A DNA stretch of 64,000 bases. Source: Kalaharituber pfeilii (Eukaryota; Ascomycota; Pezizomycetes; Pezizales; Pezizaceae). The translations under genes were made by a program, and so were the position numbers. Where the stretch lies: positions 1,984,001 through 2,048,000 of the forward strand of contig WHUZ01000002.1 in the NCBI GenBank assembly GCA_015179045.1, read 5' to 3'. Positions within the stretch are counted from its first letter, which is position 1. Each line of letters begins with the position of its first letter. A model generated the notes under the pieces. That model did not search any database. It was not told the origin of the DNA and was given only the letters and a program-made list of their open reading frames with translations. Shown here piece after piece: positions 1 to 11,360 of the stretch.

Positions 1-2185
1 TGGATGATAAGCCAGCTGCACCCCCTTGGCCTGGGTCGATTTCCGTGTCCGACTGTGGCTTGAATAGCGGGAAATCGGTAATCCAGACCAACTGGTCAAA
101 TGGGCTGCGTGCGACTATGCCTCGGAAGTAACCCATTCGTAACATTATATCTCTAATGTTACCGATATTAGAAGTTCCACCCTAATACACAAAGTTAGCT
201 TGGCATGTAATAATATCGATCAGACAGGTATTGACAAGCAACATACACTAAATTGTTTACGTCTCGCTTGTACAATGACAATCTGACCATCCCGAGCACA
301 CATGAAGTTTTGTATTTGACTCCGAGTATCGAAACCGGATCGTTCCAGAAGTTCGACATTTCGAGCGGCTTTAGATCCAAATGAAATAAATGGAAACTCC
401 TTCTCCATTTCATCCAGACCAGGCCTTGCAAAAGCACGATCATGTATTTCGTCAATATAGTCTGCAGCTTTTACGAGAGGTAATGCAGGGTTCAAGGGAA
501 TTCCATCGTGTGCCTCCAACACGAAAGCCTCGACAACCACATCAGGATCACCATTTTGAAGATGCGGTAAAAGTACTGTAACATCTCGGATCTGCAGCAA
601 AAATTGGAAATTAGTGATTTTATTCAATACCTCGACTTATTTGCTAGTTACCCTTGAATGGTCATATCGGAGGTCTGGCTTGTCGCTGCCGTAAGTGGAA
701 ATAGCAGTTTGATATGGAATTCTTCGCAGCGGAAAGTTGGTGTATTGAGCACCAGCTTTACGCCTTTGTGCCCAAATGGTCTTTATCAATACTTCAACAG
801 CTTCCATCACATCTTGTGCTCCAGCAAATGACATTTCCAAATCAAGCTTGAAAATACTCTTTAGTATCATGCCACCAAGAGAGAATTTCAAAACATTAGA
901 GGAATACCTGTGTGAATTCTGGCTGACGATCAGCCCTAAGATCCTCATCCCTGAAACACCTTGCAAATTGGTAGTACCGATGAACACCAGAGGCCATTAA
1001 AATCTGTTTATATTGTTGTGGGCTTTGGATAAGAGAATACATCATCCCAGTGTACCGTGAAGGAACAAAAAACTCCTTAGCCCCTTCTGGAGTTGGCTTG
1101 AATAATATTGGCGTTTCAACTTCAAGAAATCCAAGTTTTTCAAGCTCAGAACGACAAATTGAGGCTACCTCAGCCCTGTGACGCAAAGCCCTGTTGAGGG
1201 TGTCCTCAGTGCGAAGTTGAAGATGTCGATCCGCAAGAGTGAACTTCGCGTCTTTGGTGAACATTATATCGTCAACATCATTTAAAACATGCACCGCTTC
1301 AGGAATAATCTCTACTTCCTGGTTCTGTCTGGCCGTAGATCTCTTTATAGCAGGTAATACGTCTTTCTCAGGCACTGCTACTTCCACCTTCGGTGGCTCG
1401 CTCTGTGGCTCGCTCGGCTGCTCATTCTGCTGCTCATTCTGCTGCTCATTCTGCTGCTCATTCTGCTGCTCATTCGGCGTTTTTTGCTCCAGTGCTTTCA
1501 GAGGCCTCCGAGATTTCGGCGATTCCTTTCGTACTACCTTCCCGGTGAGAGCCACAGGAGTCCACGCCTTTACAGCACCAACTTCCTCATGTATTTTTTG
1601 GTAATCAGTACCAGGGGGGCCATGCAATAAAGAAACGAGTTGAACCCCTGGCGCACCAGAGAAATCGAGGAAGTCTACAAAGATTACTTTATTCATATGG
1701 CGGACGCCAGCGAAGAAACCATGAAGAGTAACGGTCTGGCCAATCAAAGAATCATCGAGCTGGGCAAAAGTATGTGTTGCTCGTGGATAATTTACTTGGA
1801 ATAAAGTACATAATCAGCATGGAACAAAAAGAGTTATGGAGAAGGTATAGTCACACTTCTGTTTGAATTTGCTCCATTTTGAAGGTTCCTGGCCTACTTG
1901 AGTTGCGATTTCTGTGGGTAGTGTGGATGAGGGCCTAGCCTCCAACTGCCGCTCTGTCTCAGAGAGAAGTAAGTTGTAACTCCGATCAAGATCTTTTGTC
2001 GCTGTTGAGGGCCTACTTTCCGAGGATTCACCATCTATAGGCCAGTGCCTGGGCTGACTCCAGTGCTTGCGAACCTTAAATACTATCGATCTTGCTTGTA
2101 GGCACGGTGCTCCTTGGACCTTCAGCTGATGCGGAAGAAAAGGTCGTATTGTCCTGCAGCATCGTCCTGCCAATTGCGGGTACAT
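1..2185 (-). CDS. MSD1: Mitochondrial aspartyl-tRNA synthetase, 3' part beyond the left edge
   Basis: Charges mitochondrial tRNA with aspartate; a class II synthetase of the bacterial type. Seen: an N-terminal OB-fold segment ([13 protein letters not shown]), the motif 2 region with [18 protein letters not shown], the [10 protein letters not shown] element, and VWITDFPLF just before the window edge. Introns fit at 182-246, 592-651 and 847-907; across these junctions the reading frame is QFS-GGTSNIG, HSR-IRDV and FTQ-LDLEM. The start is taken at 2185 ([16 protein letters not shown]), an arginine-rich, acid-poor stretch that suits a mitochondrial presequence. The first intron, near 1806-1857, has the best GT and AG sites out of phase with each other, so that junction is unresolved and could hide an indel. 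A glutamine-rich insert coded by a 12-bp repeat splits the protein after the OB fold. The C-terminus is outside the window. Confidence 0.9.
1389..1476. repeat. 12-bp coding minisatellite, NEQQ repeat
   Basis: The unit ctgctcattctg occurs about five times in tandem inside the aspartyl-tRNA synthetase gene. On the minus strand it encodes repeated NEQQ, followed by [12 protein letters not shown] degenerate units. The block keeps the reading frame (12 bp = 4 codons), so copy-number change would only lengthen or shorten a flexible linker between the anticodon-binding and catalytic domains. Confidence 0.85.
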
Positions 2186-3488
2186 ATCTTCAGACAGGCA
2201 CAAAGCACAAGTCTAGATGTTGGTAAGAAGGCCTCTTTGATTTGATAATGAGTAGCCTATTTGGGAGCGAGGCTACCGCAATTGTCGAGATACCTCAACT
2301 GTGTGTTGCCGGAAAATTTGCAAAGGATCTGTCAGTTTCTTGGGCCGCGAACGTTAGGTACTTAGTAGCACCCAAACATTTTCATTCCCACATGCCAAGA
2401 TTTCACTTGCAATTTCTTGGCAGCTTCTACATAAACTCTGGATGCTGCCTTCCTTCGTTCTTCTTTCTTCTCTTTCTCCTCATCCTTCCAAGTTTTTACA
2501 ATGTGAGTTTGCCATTGCAATTCCCTTCATGGAGATTGAATCAATATCAAACGTATTGAGTTACTGACTTGGTATCAGATGATGAAAGCTAAGCGTGCAA
2601 CTTATGATGTGGGATGCCTCATTCACCGACACATGCTTGTTCTCTAGAGAATCTTCTCTGGCTCAAGGATTGGTTTGTGTTGATGAGTGTGGTAATCTAT
2701 GAAAACGGCGTTCGGGCACAATTACCTTGTTAACTATCGGACGCTTTAAGACATCTCTGATTCTTTGAGAACTTTGGAATGGATATGCCAGGTTTTATAC
2801 CTCTTTGGCGGCCGTTGGACCTTCCATTTGTAATTTCCAAAGAAGATACGACTAGTTTCGTGCTTAATACAACCCGAGATACCAAGTGGCAAATATAGTC
2901 TTATCTTCTTACTCCGAGATCTTTTCCCGCCTTTTTTTCACTGTTGTTACTGTTTGATGGCCTTAACGTTTCGCAGATCAGGTGGAGTCTGTTGAGGAGA
3001 GAAATCCTCTGGCTCAGTATGTCTACGCGATAGATAAATGCAATGCGGGCTGTCAAGCGATGTAATGCCAATTGGTTCCTGCATCTCTGTGGCCGCAAGC
3101 AGCAATGGGTGGGTATGGGAATGCTTGACGGAAGGATAGACAGTTACAAGTCACACAACTGGGTGTTGTTTCGATACATGGTTGCTGGCTCGTGAATCCA
3201 ACTGTCTTTCGCGCCGTCAGCCAATTCTTGATGACCTTGAGTGAGTGTTCTTTTTGTGTGTTGCTGCCACATTCCTCTCTTTGTGAAGTAAGAAGCTGTT
3301 ACTACGTGAAGATACAAAAATGTTAGCTACTAAAGATTGATGGAGAGCATTGTGTTCAAAAAATGACTATGTAGATCAGATCGCAATGGATGCGTGACAA
3401 GTTCCCAGCAATGCGGATTGTATGATGTGTTCGTCGTGGGCGTAGTATGTGCTATGTATGATAGTCTCGTGCCTGCCGCTTCTAACTA
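2186..3488. other. Spacer without a recognised gene
   Basis: This is the upstream region of the aspartyl-tRNA synthetase gene. The short open frames here (for example 2242-2559 plus and 2901-3098 minus) show no domain, no consistent intron structure and no resemblance to a family I know. I see no RNA gene. The MITE begins at the right edge. Confidence 0.5.
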
Positions 3489-3811
3489 GACAGAAAAATA
3501 AGTATTTGGACAGAGGATAAATGCATATTTATGTGCCATGCAGTATTCGGCAGAAACTAGCATATTTTTCGTATGCTTGGCAGTAAAGAATAGGTGTAAA
3601 AGTCCAAATTCATTATGTCAGCTATCCAGATTTCATCACGTCAGCTGTCCAAATACTTTCTTACATAATGAATTTGGACACCCTATCACGAAATTTGGCC
3701 TGTCTTATGGCTATCACCAGCCAAGCATACGAAAACATGCTAGTTTCTGCCGAATACTGCATGGCACATAAATATGCATTTATCCTCTGTCCAAATACTT
3801 ATTTTTCTGTC
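3489..3811. mobile_element. Fold-back MITE with about 92-bp terminal inverted repeats and TA flanks
   Basis: The left arm (3489-3581) and right arm (3720-3811) are near-perfect reverse complements; the only clear difference is a short indel/substitution in the run after GCAT. The outer ends read GACAG...CTGTC and both are flanked by TA (3487-3488 and 3812-3813). That fits TA target duplication by a Tc1/mariner or pogo-type transposase. A second nested inverted repeat, gtccaaattcattatgt (from about 3601) with its complement near 3663-3680, lies inside. There is no coding capacity, so it would be non-autonomous. High arm identity suggests recent activity or gene conversion. Confidence 0.85.
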
Positions 3812-3819
3812 TAGTACCT

Positions 3820-3846
3820 ATCCGAATACTTATTTTTTCGGCTAAT
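3820..3846. repeat. Second, truncated copy of the MITE end
   Basis: Immediately outside the right end of the MITE, the stretch ccgaatacttattttttcgg followed by cta resembles the terminal repeat (ccaaatacttatttttctgt cta). It may be an older solo end, or the trace of a nested or tandem insertion. Only about 27 bases are comparable. Confidence 0.5.
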
Positions 3847-4019
3847 ACGGAACACTAAGCCCACGTGATGAATTGAACAGGGCTTGAGCCCTTCCGCCCA
3901 CACAAAACGAAGCACCAAAGAAAGAATCGGTTTCTGACAATCCATGGATCGTACCCAACGACAACTGACGACACGATAACCACTACAGTACCCAGGGATC
4001 CGCTGCCAAATCAATCAAG

Positions 4020-5294
4020 ATGGTAAGAAATCTTCCTTCCACCTCGACATCACTTTTAGTTCAAATACTCTATGTCAAGTTGCATTCATCGTCCGACGAA
4101 GATGGAGCACTCGAGTTGCAGTGCTGGCCTTTCACCGGAAAATCGCTTTTCAAAGCGTAATCATAGAGTATCGCAGAACTAGGTGGTATTTCATCATTGT
4201 TTTTGCAATGCCTGGCTCCCCCTTTCCCCGGGCTGGAAAAGCGCAGTGCAGCGAGATAATCAGCATAATCCGTTCGGGATTTCTGACTGTATTACTCCTT
4301 GGCTGGGTCTCGACGACTGCTTAATAGCATAGCGAGACTATAGAGTTGATTTTTTAAATCTTGTGAAATGAACTTTCGCTGATTTGAGAAATCTCTCAAT
4401 GATCTATAGCCTGCCAAAAAAGCTGCTCCCGCCCCCTTCCCAAAGTCGAAGGCTGGTGCGAAGAAGCAGAAGGTAAATATCTCCCATATCGCATTTAAAC
4501 AGAACTAAGCTGATGAATGTAGAATCCTCTTTTCGAGAAGAGGCCTCGCAACTTCGGTATTGGTCAGGACATTCAGCCAAAGAGGAACCTCTCTCGTATG
4601 GTGAAATGGCCGCTATATGTCCAGCACCAGCGCCAGAAGAAGGTGCTCTTGATGCGCCTGAAGGTTCCGCCAGCTATTGCTCAATTCGGAAACACCTTGG
4701 ACAAGAATTTGGCCACACAAACCTTTCGACTGCTCAACAAATACCGCCCGGAGACAAAGGTGCAGAAGAGGGAGCGATTGACTAAAGAGGCCCAGGCCAT
4801 CGCTGAGGGAAAGAAAAAGGAGGATGTCAGCAAGAAGCCATACACTGTCAAGTATGGTCTCAATCATGTTGTTGGTTTGATTGAGAATAAAAAGGCTTCC
4901 TTGGTGTTGATTGCCAATGACGTCGACCCAATTGAACTTGTCATTTTCTTGCCCGCCTTATGCAGGAAGATGGGTGTCCCATATGCAATTGTTAAGGGCA
5001 AGGCTCGTCTTGGCACCGTCGTTCACAAGAAGACCGCTGCCGTTCTTGCTTTCACAGAGGTTCGATCTGAAGACAAAAATGAGCTTGCAACTCTGATCAG
5101 CGCTATCAAGAGCGGCTATTCCGACAAATACGAGGAAGCTAAGAGGCATTGGGGCGGAGGTATCATGGGCAACAAAGCCCAAGCCAGAATTGGTAAGTGT
5201 TTTTCCGAGAAGACCTCTTGTTGATATGTTGCTTACATGTTCGCAATGCACAGCCAAGAAGCAAAAGGCAATCGACTCAGCAATCAAACTCTAA
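4020..5294 (+). CDS. RPL8: 60S ribosomal protein eL8 (L8/L7a)
   Basis: Structural protein of the cytosolic large ribosomal subunit, eL8 family. Exons: 4020-4022 (the ATG alone), 4410-4472, 4523-5192 and 5254-5294. They join in frame to 258 residues, close to the usual ~256 in yeast. The joined protein starts [17 protein letters not shown], continues [21 protein letters not shown], and contains the conserved core with [29 protein letters not shown] and [14 protein letters not shown]. It ends [12 protein letters not shown]. The first intron (387 bp) directly follows the start codon, an arrangement common in fungal ribosomal protein genes and often linked to intron-dependent expression. A transcript reading through intron 2 would be out of frame. 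Confidence is very high. Confidence 0.97.
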
Positions 5295-7446
5295 CTTACT
5301 TACAATTTACGATCTTACATTCTTTCCCTTGTTTCTTCGGGTGCTCAAAACGGATTTGTTGGTTCTGCTATTTTTTCTCTGCGTTTATATTTTTTGTTTT
5401 TGTCAGATCAAGCTGGAACATGGGTCACAAAATGTAGGGTAGTATGCCACTTTGCAAGGAATAGGAATAAGGTTTCATAAACTGTGTATGGAGATACTCT
5501 GTAATTCTGTTGCTACCAGTTGATCAAATATAAGGGCGTTTTTGGAGGGCAACTCTTCACAATTCCTGGTCGAAGCACTCGGCTCTAACATGCTGATACA
5601 TAGGCGGGACCGCACCTGGGGCTGAAACGCTGATGCAATGTGCCACGATGCACTGAAGCAGAGCTTGAATTTCCTCGGCCCTAATTTCGCCGACACTGCC
5701 TGAATGCTTTCCAACATGATTGCCATGTCTGTTATACGCATTTTGACCGCGGTAGATGCAACCAGAAGTTAAAGTATCCTTAGCAGGGTAAACTTCCACT
5801 GTTCTCCTGGTTAGAGACTGCTGTTCTGCCTGGTGGCGGCTTTTTTCGTAGTGTATGCAACTGGGAAGTCCCCCGGGAATGCTTGGTTTCAAATTGGGCA
5901 GCGGGCTGCAGCAGGAAGAAGTGTGACCAAATTGTCTGAGTTCTGATTCTTATGATTGGTAATTTCCTGTGACCCTACCCTTCTTCACCATGAATCGTTG
6001 TGGATAATGTGGAGTACTGCCATGTTACAGGTGGTGCTAATTTTCGCCTTCTCGCTTCCAGTGCGCCTGGCAGTGGCATAGAGATATTTGGGAGAATTTC
6101 AGAATATTCTCAGCAGCAATTGTAGTATTTATCTCCGGGAGCTCCATCGCCATTTAGAGAAACAAGAGTTAAGAATTTGCACACCTAGTGCAAGGCTATT
6201 CAGGAGCGCTGCAACGTGGGGGCGCACCAAGATTCCGCTACTTTGATACTTCCTCCAATAGCGACTGTAGTAGCGACAGGGAGTTCTTCACTACAGCAAT
6301 GGACCAGAGGATAACGAGCTTATGGCTCCTTAGTTTCAACCTTGCTTGTAACTCTAAGGCAGGCCTGGGGACGATGCTAAAGGCAGGCCATCGGATAGAG
6401 TTCCTGCAAAATTTACCGGCACTCGGGCTGGATTGAGCATAATCTATAATATATCAAACCCCATCAAAAGATATGTTGAGAAGGCAATAGAAAAGTTTGT
6501 TACAATGGGATTTGAAGTAGATGATGTTAATGCCTTGCAATTACAAATTAAAGAAACAATGATAGGTCTCTTAAAAGAACCTATTCTCTTTTTTGTACAA
6601 ATTTAAAGATTAGAATAGACTAAAATATGATACATAGTGCGGGGGATAGGACAGAGCCGACTGCAGAGTTGACCACAGTTGCCCGCTGCTGCTGGGGCGT
6701 GAAGCAATCACGAGTAAATATGTATTGTCCAGAGTTATGATACCAGGCAGCGGGGATCGCAATTGTGGTTGGGCGGCAATGGCGCACCTGTGCCGCTCCA
6801 TGTAAGTGCATAATCTACACGCATCCGCGTCTGCATATGCGCGAGATTGCAACTTCTATGAATGGGGGCTACAAAGTCCTTGCTCAGCAGCTCTCGTCTC
6901 AAAGCGGCTTACAAATTCTCGTTCCACGTCCTGCCTCAACACCATTGATTTCCTGCTCGTATGTAGCTAGGTACGCCGAAGGGAATACGGCCCCTCTCAT
7001 GCTCCGGTCCCCGCCATTTCGAACTCAGGCCGGCACTAGACTACTCCCGTACTCCGCATTGCCTGCTCGCTTCTGTTCCGCCCCCCGTGTTTTAATCAAG
7101 CTGGAGCCAATTAACCTTATTCCGGGCAGTCCTCATATCAGCTCCGCCCAATTCCCAACGCTCTGCTATCAGAATGATGGAGCTCCACATTCCCAATCAC
7201 AGCGTCCCCCCACCCCTGTCAATTACGTATCATAGACGCCATGCATGGAGATACCCGATCCTCAATGTTGATTTCTAAACCTCTCCACGTCAGTTAATCC
7301 ATACCCCAGTCGTTCCGCATACCTTGACTGGTTCCCGCCCGGCCCATACTCTGCTCAAATAGCACAACATTTTCCGAGCATTTGGAGTCTTAGCTGAATC
7401 ATTAGCAGTGCCTCACAATTCTCAAGCTTGAGGCTCTTTCTTCATT
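5295..7446. other. Spacer: eL8 3' side and MFS promoter side
   Basis: No gene was recognised. Open frames such as 5557-5892 (minus), 6188-6436 (plus) and 6765-7235 (plus) have no visible domain. A plus-strand frame ending at 6605 reads SNPIKRYVEKAIEKFVTMGF then EVDDVNALQLQIKETMIGLL and looks protein-like. It has no start, no family match that I know, and may be a relic. Confidence 0.45.
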
Positions 7447-9801
7447 ATGGCAAACGAAAATTCATTAGCTCCCCATGCTAGCATGAATGGGCTTCAATCG
7501 TCAATTCTACCAGAGGCAGTCACCGCAAACGAAACCTCCCCGCTGCTAGACAGCCATGCGGACGGTGCTGCACAAAGATTATCAACTTCGGATGATCACA
7601 TTCTTAGAGAATGGCAAGGTGTTCCGTGGTGGAGACGGCCAAACGTGCATAACATCGACCACTGTTTCTGATTTTGTTCCCGCCGAACTGATTCATCATA
7701 CTGATAACAGTTTTACTGGCTACTTTTTCCCTTCACATTATTCACGACAGCATTCGGCGGGTAAATTCCCAGCAATTTTCCACTACAAGATTTGCTTCTA
7801 ACACTTGCCGATTGAACCAGTGTTGCCGTCCCTCGACTCAACATAACTCTCGAATTGGTTTGCCGCGACTACTTTGCAGACAAGAACCTAGGTCACAGTG
7901 CAGCCCATTTATGGTTATCTGCCAAGGAAAACGAACAATGTCAAATTCCAGAGGTATATGATTCCACTTAAATTGTATCAAGCAGGACTTCCAGGGGGTC
8001 TCATGCGCCATATTAGGTCCAAGCTCTCGTCTCGCGGTTTGTGCTATACATTTCTCTGCTGTCCGGGGCCCTCAGCGCGGTTACTGCGCCAAAACTAGGG
8101 TCATACTCTGATAGATATGGCCGACGACTCATTATTGTGGTTTCATCATTTGGGCTGCTGGCTTCCGAAATGGCTACTGTCCTAGCCGCTAAGTACCCTC
8201 ACATCTTTTCCGTCAATCTTCTCTTGCTGGGCGCAGTGATTGATGGGCTTACGGGGAGTATTACGGTTGCGCAGGCCGTCGCTCACTCGTACGCAGCGGA
8301 TTGTACAACGTCGGCACGCCGAGCTGTGAGTTTTGGATATTTTCAAGGGACACTGTTTTTAGGAATCGCAATTGGGCCAGCTCTAGGGGGCATGTTGATT
8401 AAAGCAACAGGAAACGTGCTTAATGTCTTTTACGCTGCTATGGTATTGACCCTGAGTCAAGTTATTCATCTCTAAGCTAATATGCTTGCTGCAGACTGCA
8501 CAAATAGTAATCATATTATATGTGGTACTGGTGCTCCCGGAGTCGCTTACCTCTACTCGCATGGCTCAGGCCCAGGTAAAGCATCGACATTCACAGTTTG
8601 CACAGGAAGCATCCGGACAGGAGCCTAGGGGACTGGTTGCAAAACTAAAATCCTGGAACCCGCTTGAGCCGTTGAGCATTCTTTTCCCTACCGGCCCTGG
8701 AAGCAGTCCGAGGTTACGAACCAATCTGATTGTGTTGGCTGCTACCGATACACTATTTTTTGGTATTGGGATAGGGGGTATGACGGTAATAATTATATAT
8801 GCTGAGCTCATGTTCGGGTGGGGTAATTATGAGGTAAATATATGTTGTTATGGAAGTTTGGTTTGGTTGTACTAATGCACTAACTTAGTCGTCAATATAC
8901 CTTTCTTTTGTTAACTTCACGAGAGTGCTCATGCTGTTCGTCATTGCGCCCTTCGCTGTGAAAGTGCTGGCTTCACGCCGAGGCCTGACCGACCCGACCG
9001 GGGGTAGTCAAACAGATGAGATCAAGGTATCTGGTGCTGATGGTATAGATATCTTGTAAGGCCAACCCTCTCTCAAAACTAAACCCTCTCCTGCCTCCGC
9101 ATGGCAGGTTCCAAAACTCGGCAATGGCCCTGAATCAACCCTACAATACCCTCTGGTATATTTGCTAACTTGCAACATGTAGTTTAATACGATTCGCTAT
9201 TGTTACCGAGTTCATGGGATATCTGGGCTATGCCCTGGCTGCTAATGGATCCCAATTTACTCTCTGTAGGTCTAAGTCCTCATTCTCTTACCGCCAGGCA
9301 TACTACTTTCTTGCCCCAGCAATAATCTCCAAATAGCACAATTTGCGTAATTTGAAACACCAGCTGACCCCAACACAGTCGGCATGCTACTCGCCTTGGG
9401 CAGCGTCGGTTCTCCCACCCTGCAATCCGCTCTTACAAAGCACATCCCCCGCGACAAAACTGGGCAGCTTCTCGGTGCTAGCGCCGTTCTGCGTTCCGTC
9501 GCACGGGTGATCTTCCCCACTGTATTCAACCTCATATATGCCGAAACAGTTGGCACATTCCCACAGACGGTGTTCGTCAGTCTCGCCAGCATGTTTTCTA
9601 TTACGGCTGTGTGCTCCTGGTTTATAACCCCACATAGTAAGTCAACCTCGTACATAGATTCTTGTAATAGCTTTTTGTCAATTAGCCCGATTGTTCTAAC
9701 AGGTCATAGTTATGCTACATGAAGACAAGCACGGCAACTTAGTGGATGGAGACCACTTAAATGCCTCCAGTGCGGATGTGGAAGAAAGAGCAGCTTCGTG
9801 A
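7447..9801 (+). CDS. Major facilitator superfamily transporter
   Basis: A 581-residue polytopic membrane transporter. Nine exons join exactly in frame: 7447-7644, 7711-7760, 7821-7953, 8017-8442, 8495-8833, 8889-9055, 9183-9265, 9379-9636, 9710-9801. A soluble N-terminus with WWRRPN precedes the first helix (FYWLLFPFTLFTTAFGG). The MFS signature between helices 2 and 3 is APKLGSYSDRYGRR. Helices 4-5 carry SITVAQAVAHSYAADCT and GIAIGPALGG. A long central loop precedes the second bundle, and the tail is hydrophilic (HEDKHGNLVDGDHLNASSAD). The overall layout resembles fungal MFS members related to TetA-like drug/H+ antiporters. The substrate cannot be read from sequence. All nine exons are open and splice consensus is good, so the gene looks intact. 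Confidence 0.92.
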
Positions 9802-11360
9802 TACTTCTTTTGTCTTGTAACGACATGTAGTCATTGCCCACTCTTATCGTTTCTTCTTTTCTTGCTCCGACAGCACGTACTCATTTCCACCTCAAAAATA
9901 TATATTTATGCACGTACTGCGATACCCTCAAAGGACTTCCTCGTAATGTAACTACATTAGCAATCCACAACATACATATATGTACTTATTGTATATAGTA
10001 TTTTATTTTTATTTTATTTATTTTGTAAATCTGATCCTTGCCCAATCAAACTTGAATCCAAGTATGTGGATCCAGACCGAATGGGAATTTATAGTACCAC
10101 GGATTTGGCACCTTCACTTGGTTTTCGTGGTAGCACCCTGGACAGCTCTCCACCAATTCATTGATCATATTTTGAGATGTGCTTTGCTTGCGTCCCTATG
10201 GACTAGTAACATTCGTTCTTTGCGGGAAACTGTCGCTGCACGAAGTGCCCTATCGATCCTCACAGTTCACACATAATTGCATTACCATCTGCCGCCGCCC
10301 AATTGCGTGTGATATAGCGGATTCTTGTACGACGCTTGTACAACCGAGCTGTCGCATGCGAAATGGCCATTGAAGTTTTGAGCATTCCACTCATCTCTCC
10401 ACTATTCGTACGTCTGCTCTTATCCACTTCCGTAACAATCCTCTTCCTGCTCGATGCCCATCCAATCTTCTCAATGTAAGCTTCCTTCGCTTCCTTCCGT
10501 CCATCACATTTCAATTCCATATACGTGACACAAATGCGTCACCCTTCCTAATAAGGCAATCTCCCCACAAAATCAATTCGATTCGCAATAGAATTCGTAT
10601 CCGATCCGATCCCGCTGACTGCTTGTCATCGCCCTTGGATGCAATTTAGCTAAACTGATTCTACGAACATGGAGGCAATAATTCATGGAAATTTTGCTTC
10701 GTCAATCCCGCCGTGGAACTTAGCAAATGAGATTGCGGCCCAGAGAGGTAAGCACTGCGCTAAGGCTCGCTTTAAGGTCGCTGGTATCGCTGCAATGGAT
10801 ATATCATTGGATATTCTGCTTCTTGCATACTTGACCGTAGAAACGCACTGGCGAAGCATAGAACGTTCTCAATGCACTCTGAGAAATACAGGTCATCTGA
10901 CGATATTGACATGAGGTTAGCAAGGGGTGTAGTCACACGTGCCGCCCGCGGCTGTGGACCAGTCCAGTACCTGTGTGAGAGGATATACGCGAAGAATAGA
11001 GGCATCCTGACAATTGAAGAATCCAGTGCTGGCAGTCATACACTGGCAGTCATACCGGTTGCAGTTCAACTAAGCACAAACTAGTATTGGTCTCATCGAT
11101 CTTTACCACGGGTATGTTAGAGTTGATGTTGCTGTCGAACCCATTGATAATAAAAGGATCAAGGGAACAACCAGAGGTATTATAGCGATCGCTCAGCGAA
11201 AAGGTGCTAGTGATATTACAGCTCCTACCACGTTAAGATATGATTCATGTCAACTTAATGCCCTGATTAGCCTCATGAGTGGAGATGAAAATGGGAATTT
11301 AAATCGTTTACCTTTGTGATATGTGCTGCCACCTAAGTAGCCCATCCCAACTTGCACCCG
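9802..11360. other. Spacer with two protein-like fragments
   Basis: AT-rich MFS 3' flank near 9980-10040, then unrecognised sequence. Two plus-strand frames look coding-like. One could splice from 10669 (MEAIIHGNFASSIPPWNLAN) over an intron ending near 10892 to SSDDIDMRLARGVVTRAARG and stop at 11084. The other ends at 11320 and includes YVRVDVAVEPIDNKRIKGTT and LNALISLMSGDENGN. No family is recognised. Confidence 0.4.
10669..11084 (+). CDS. Possible small hypothetical protein, two exons
   Basis: I do not recognise this gene. From the ATG at 10669 a frame reads to AAQR, where a GGTAAGC donor occurs. An acceptor ending at about 10891 (aatacag) restores an open frame reading RSSDDIDMRLARGVVTRAAR and stopping at 11084. 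The joined product would be roughly 85-90 residues, with no signal peptide or membrane segment. The splice model is only a possibility; the downstream part is also open without it. It may be a fragment of a larger decayed gene together with the frame that ends at 11320. Confidence 0.25.

Noticed and set aside
1239..1604. Plus-strand cysteine/serine-rich frame
   Set aside because: Antisense shadow of the aspartyl-tRNA synthetase repeat.
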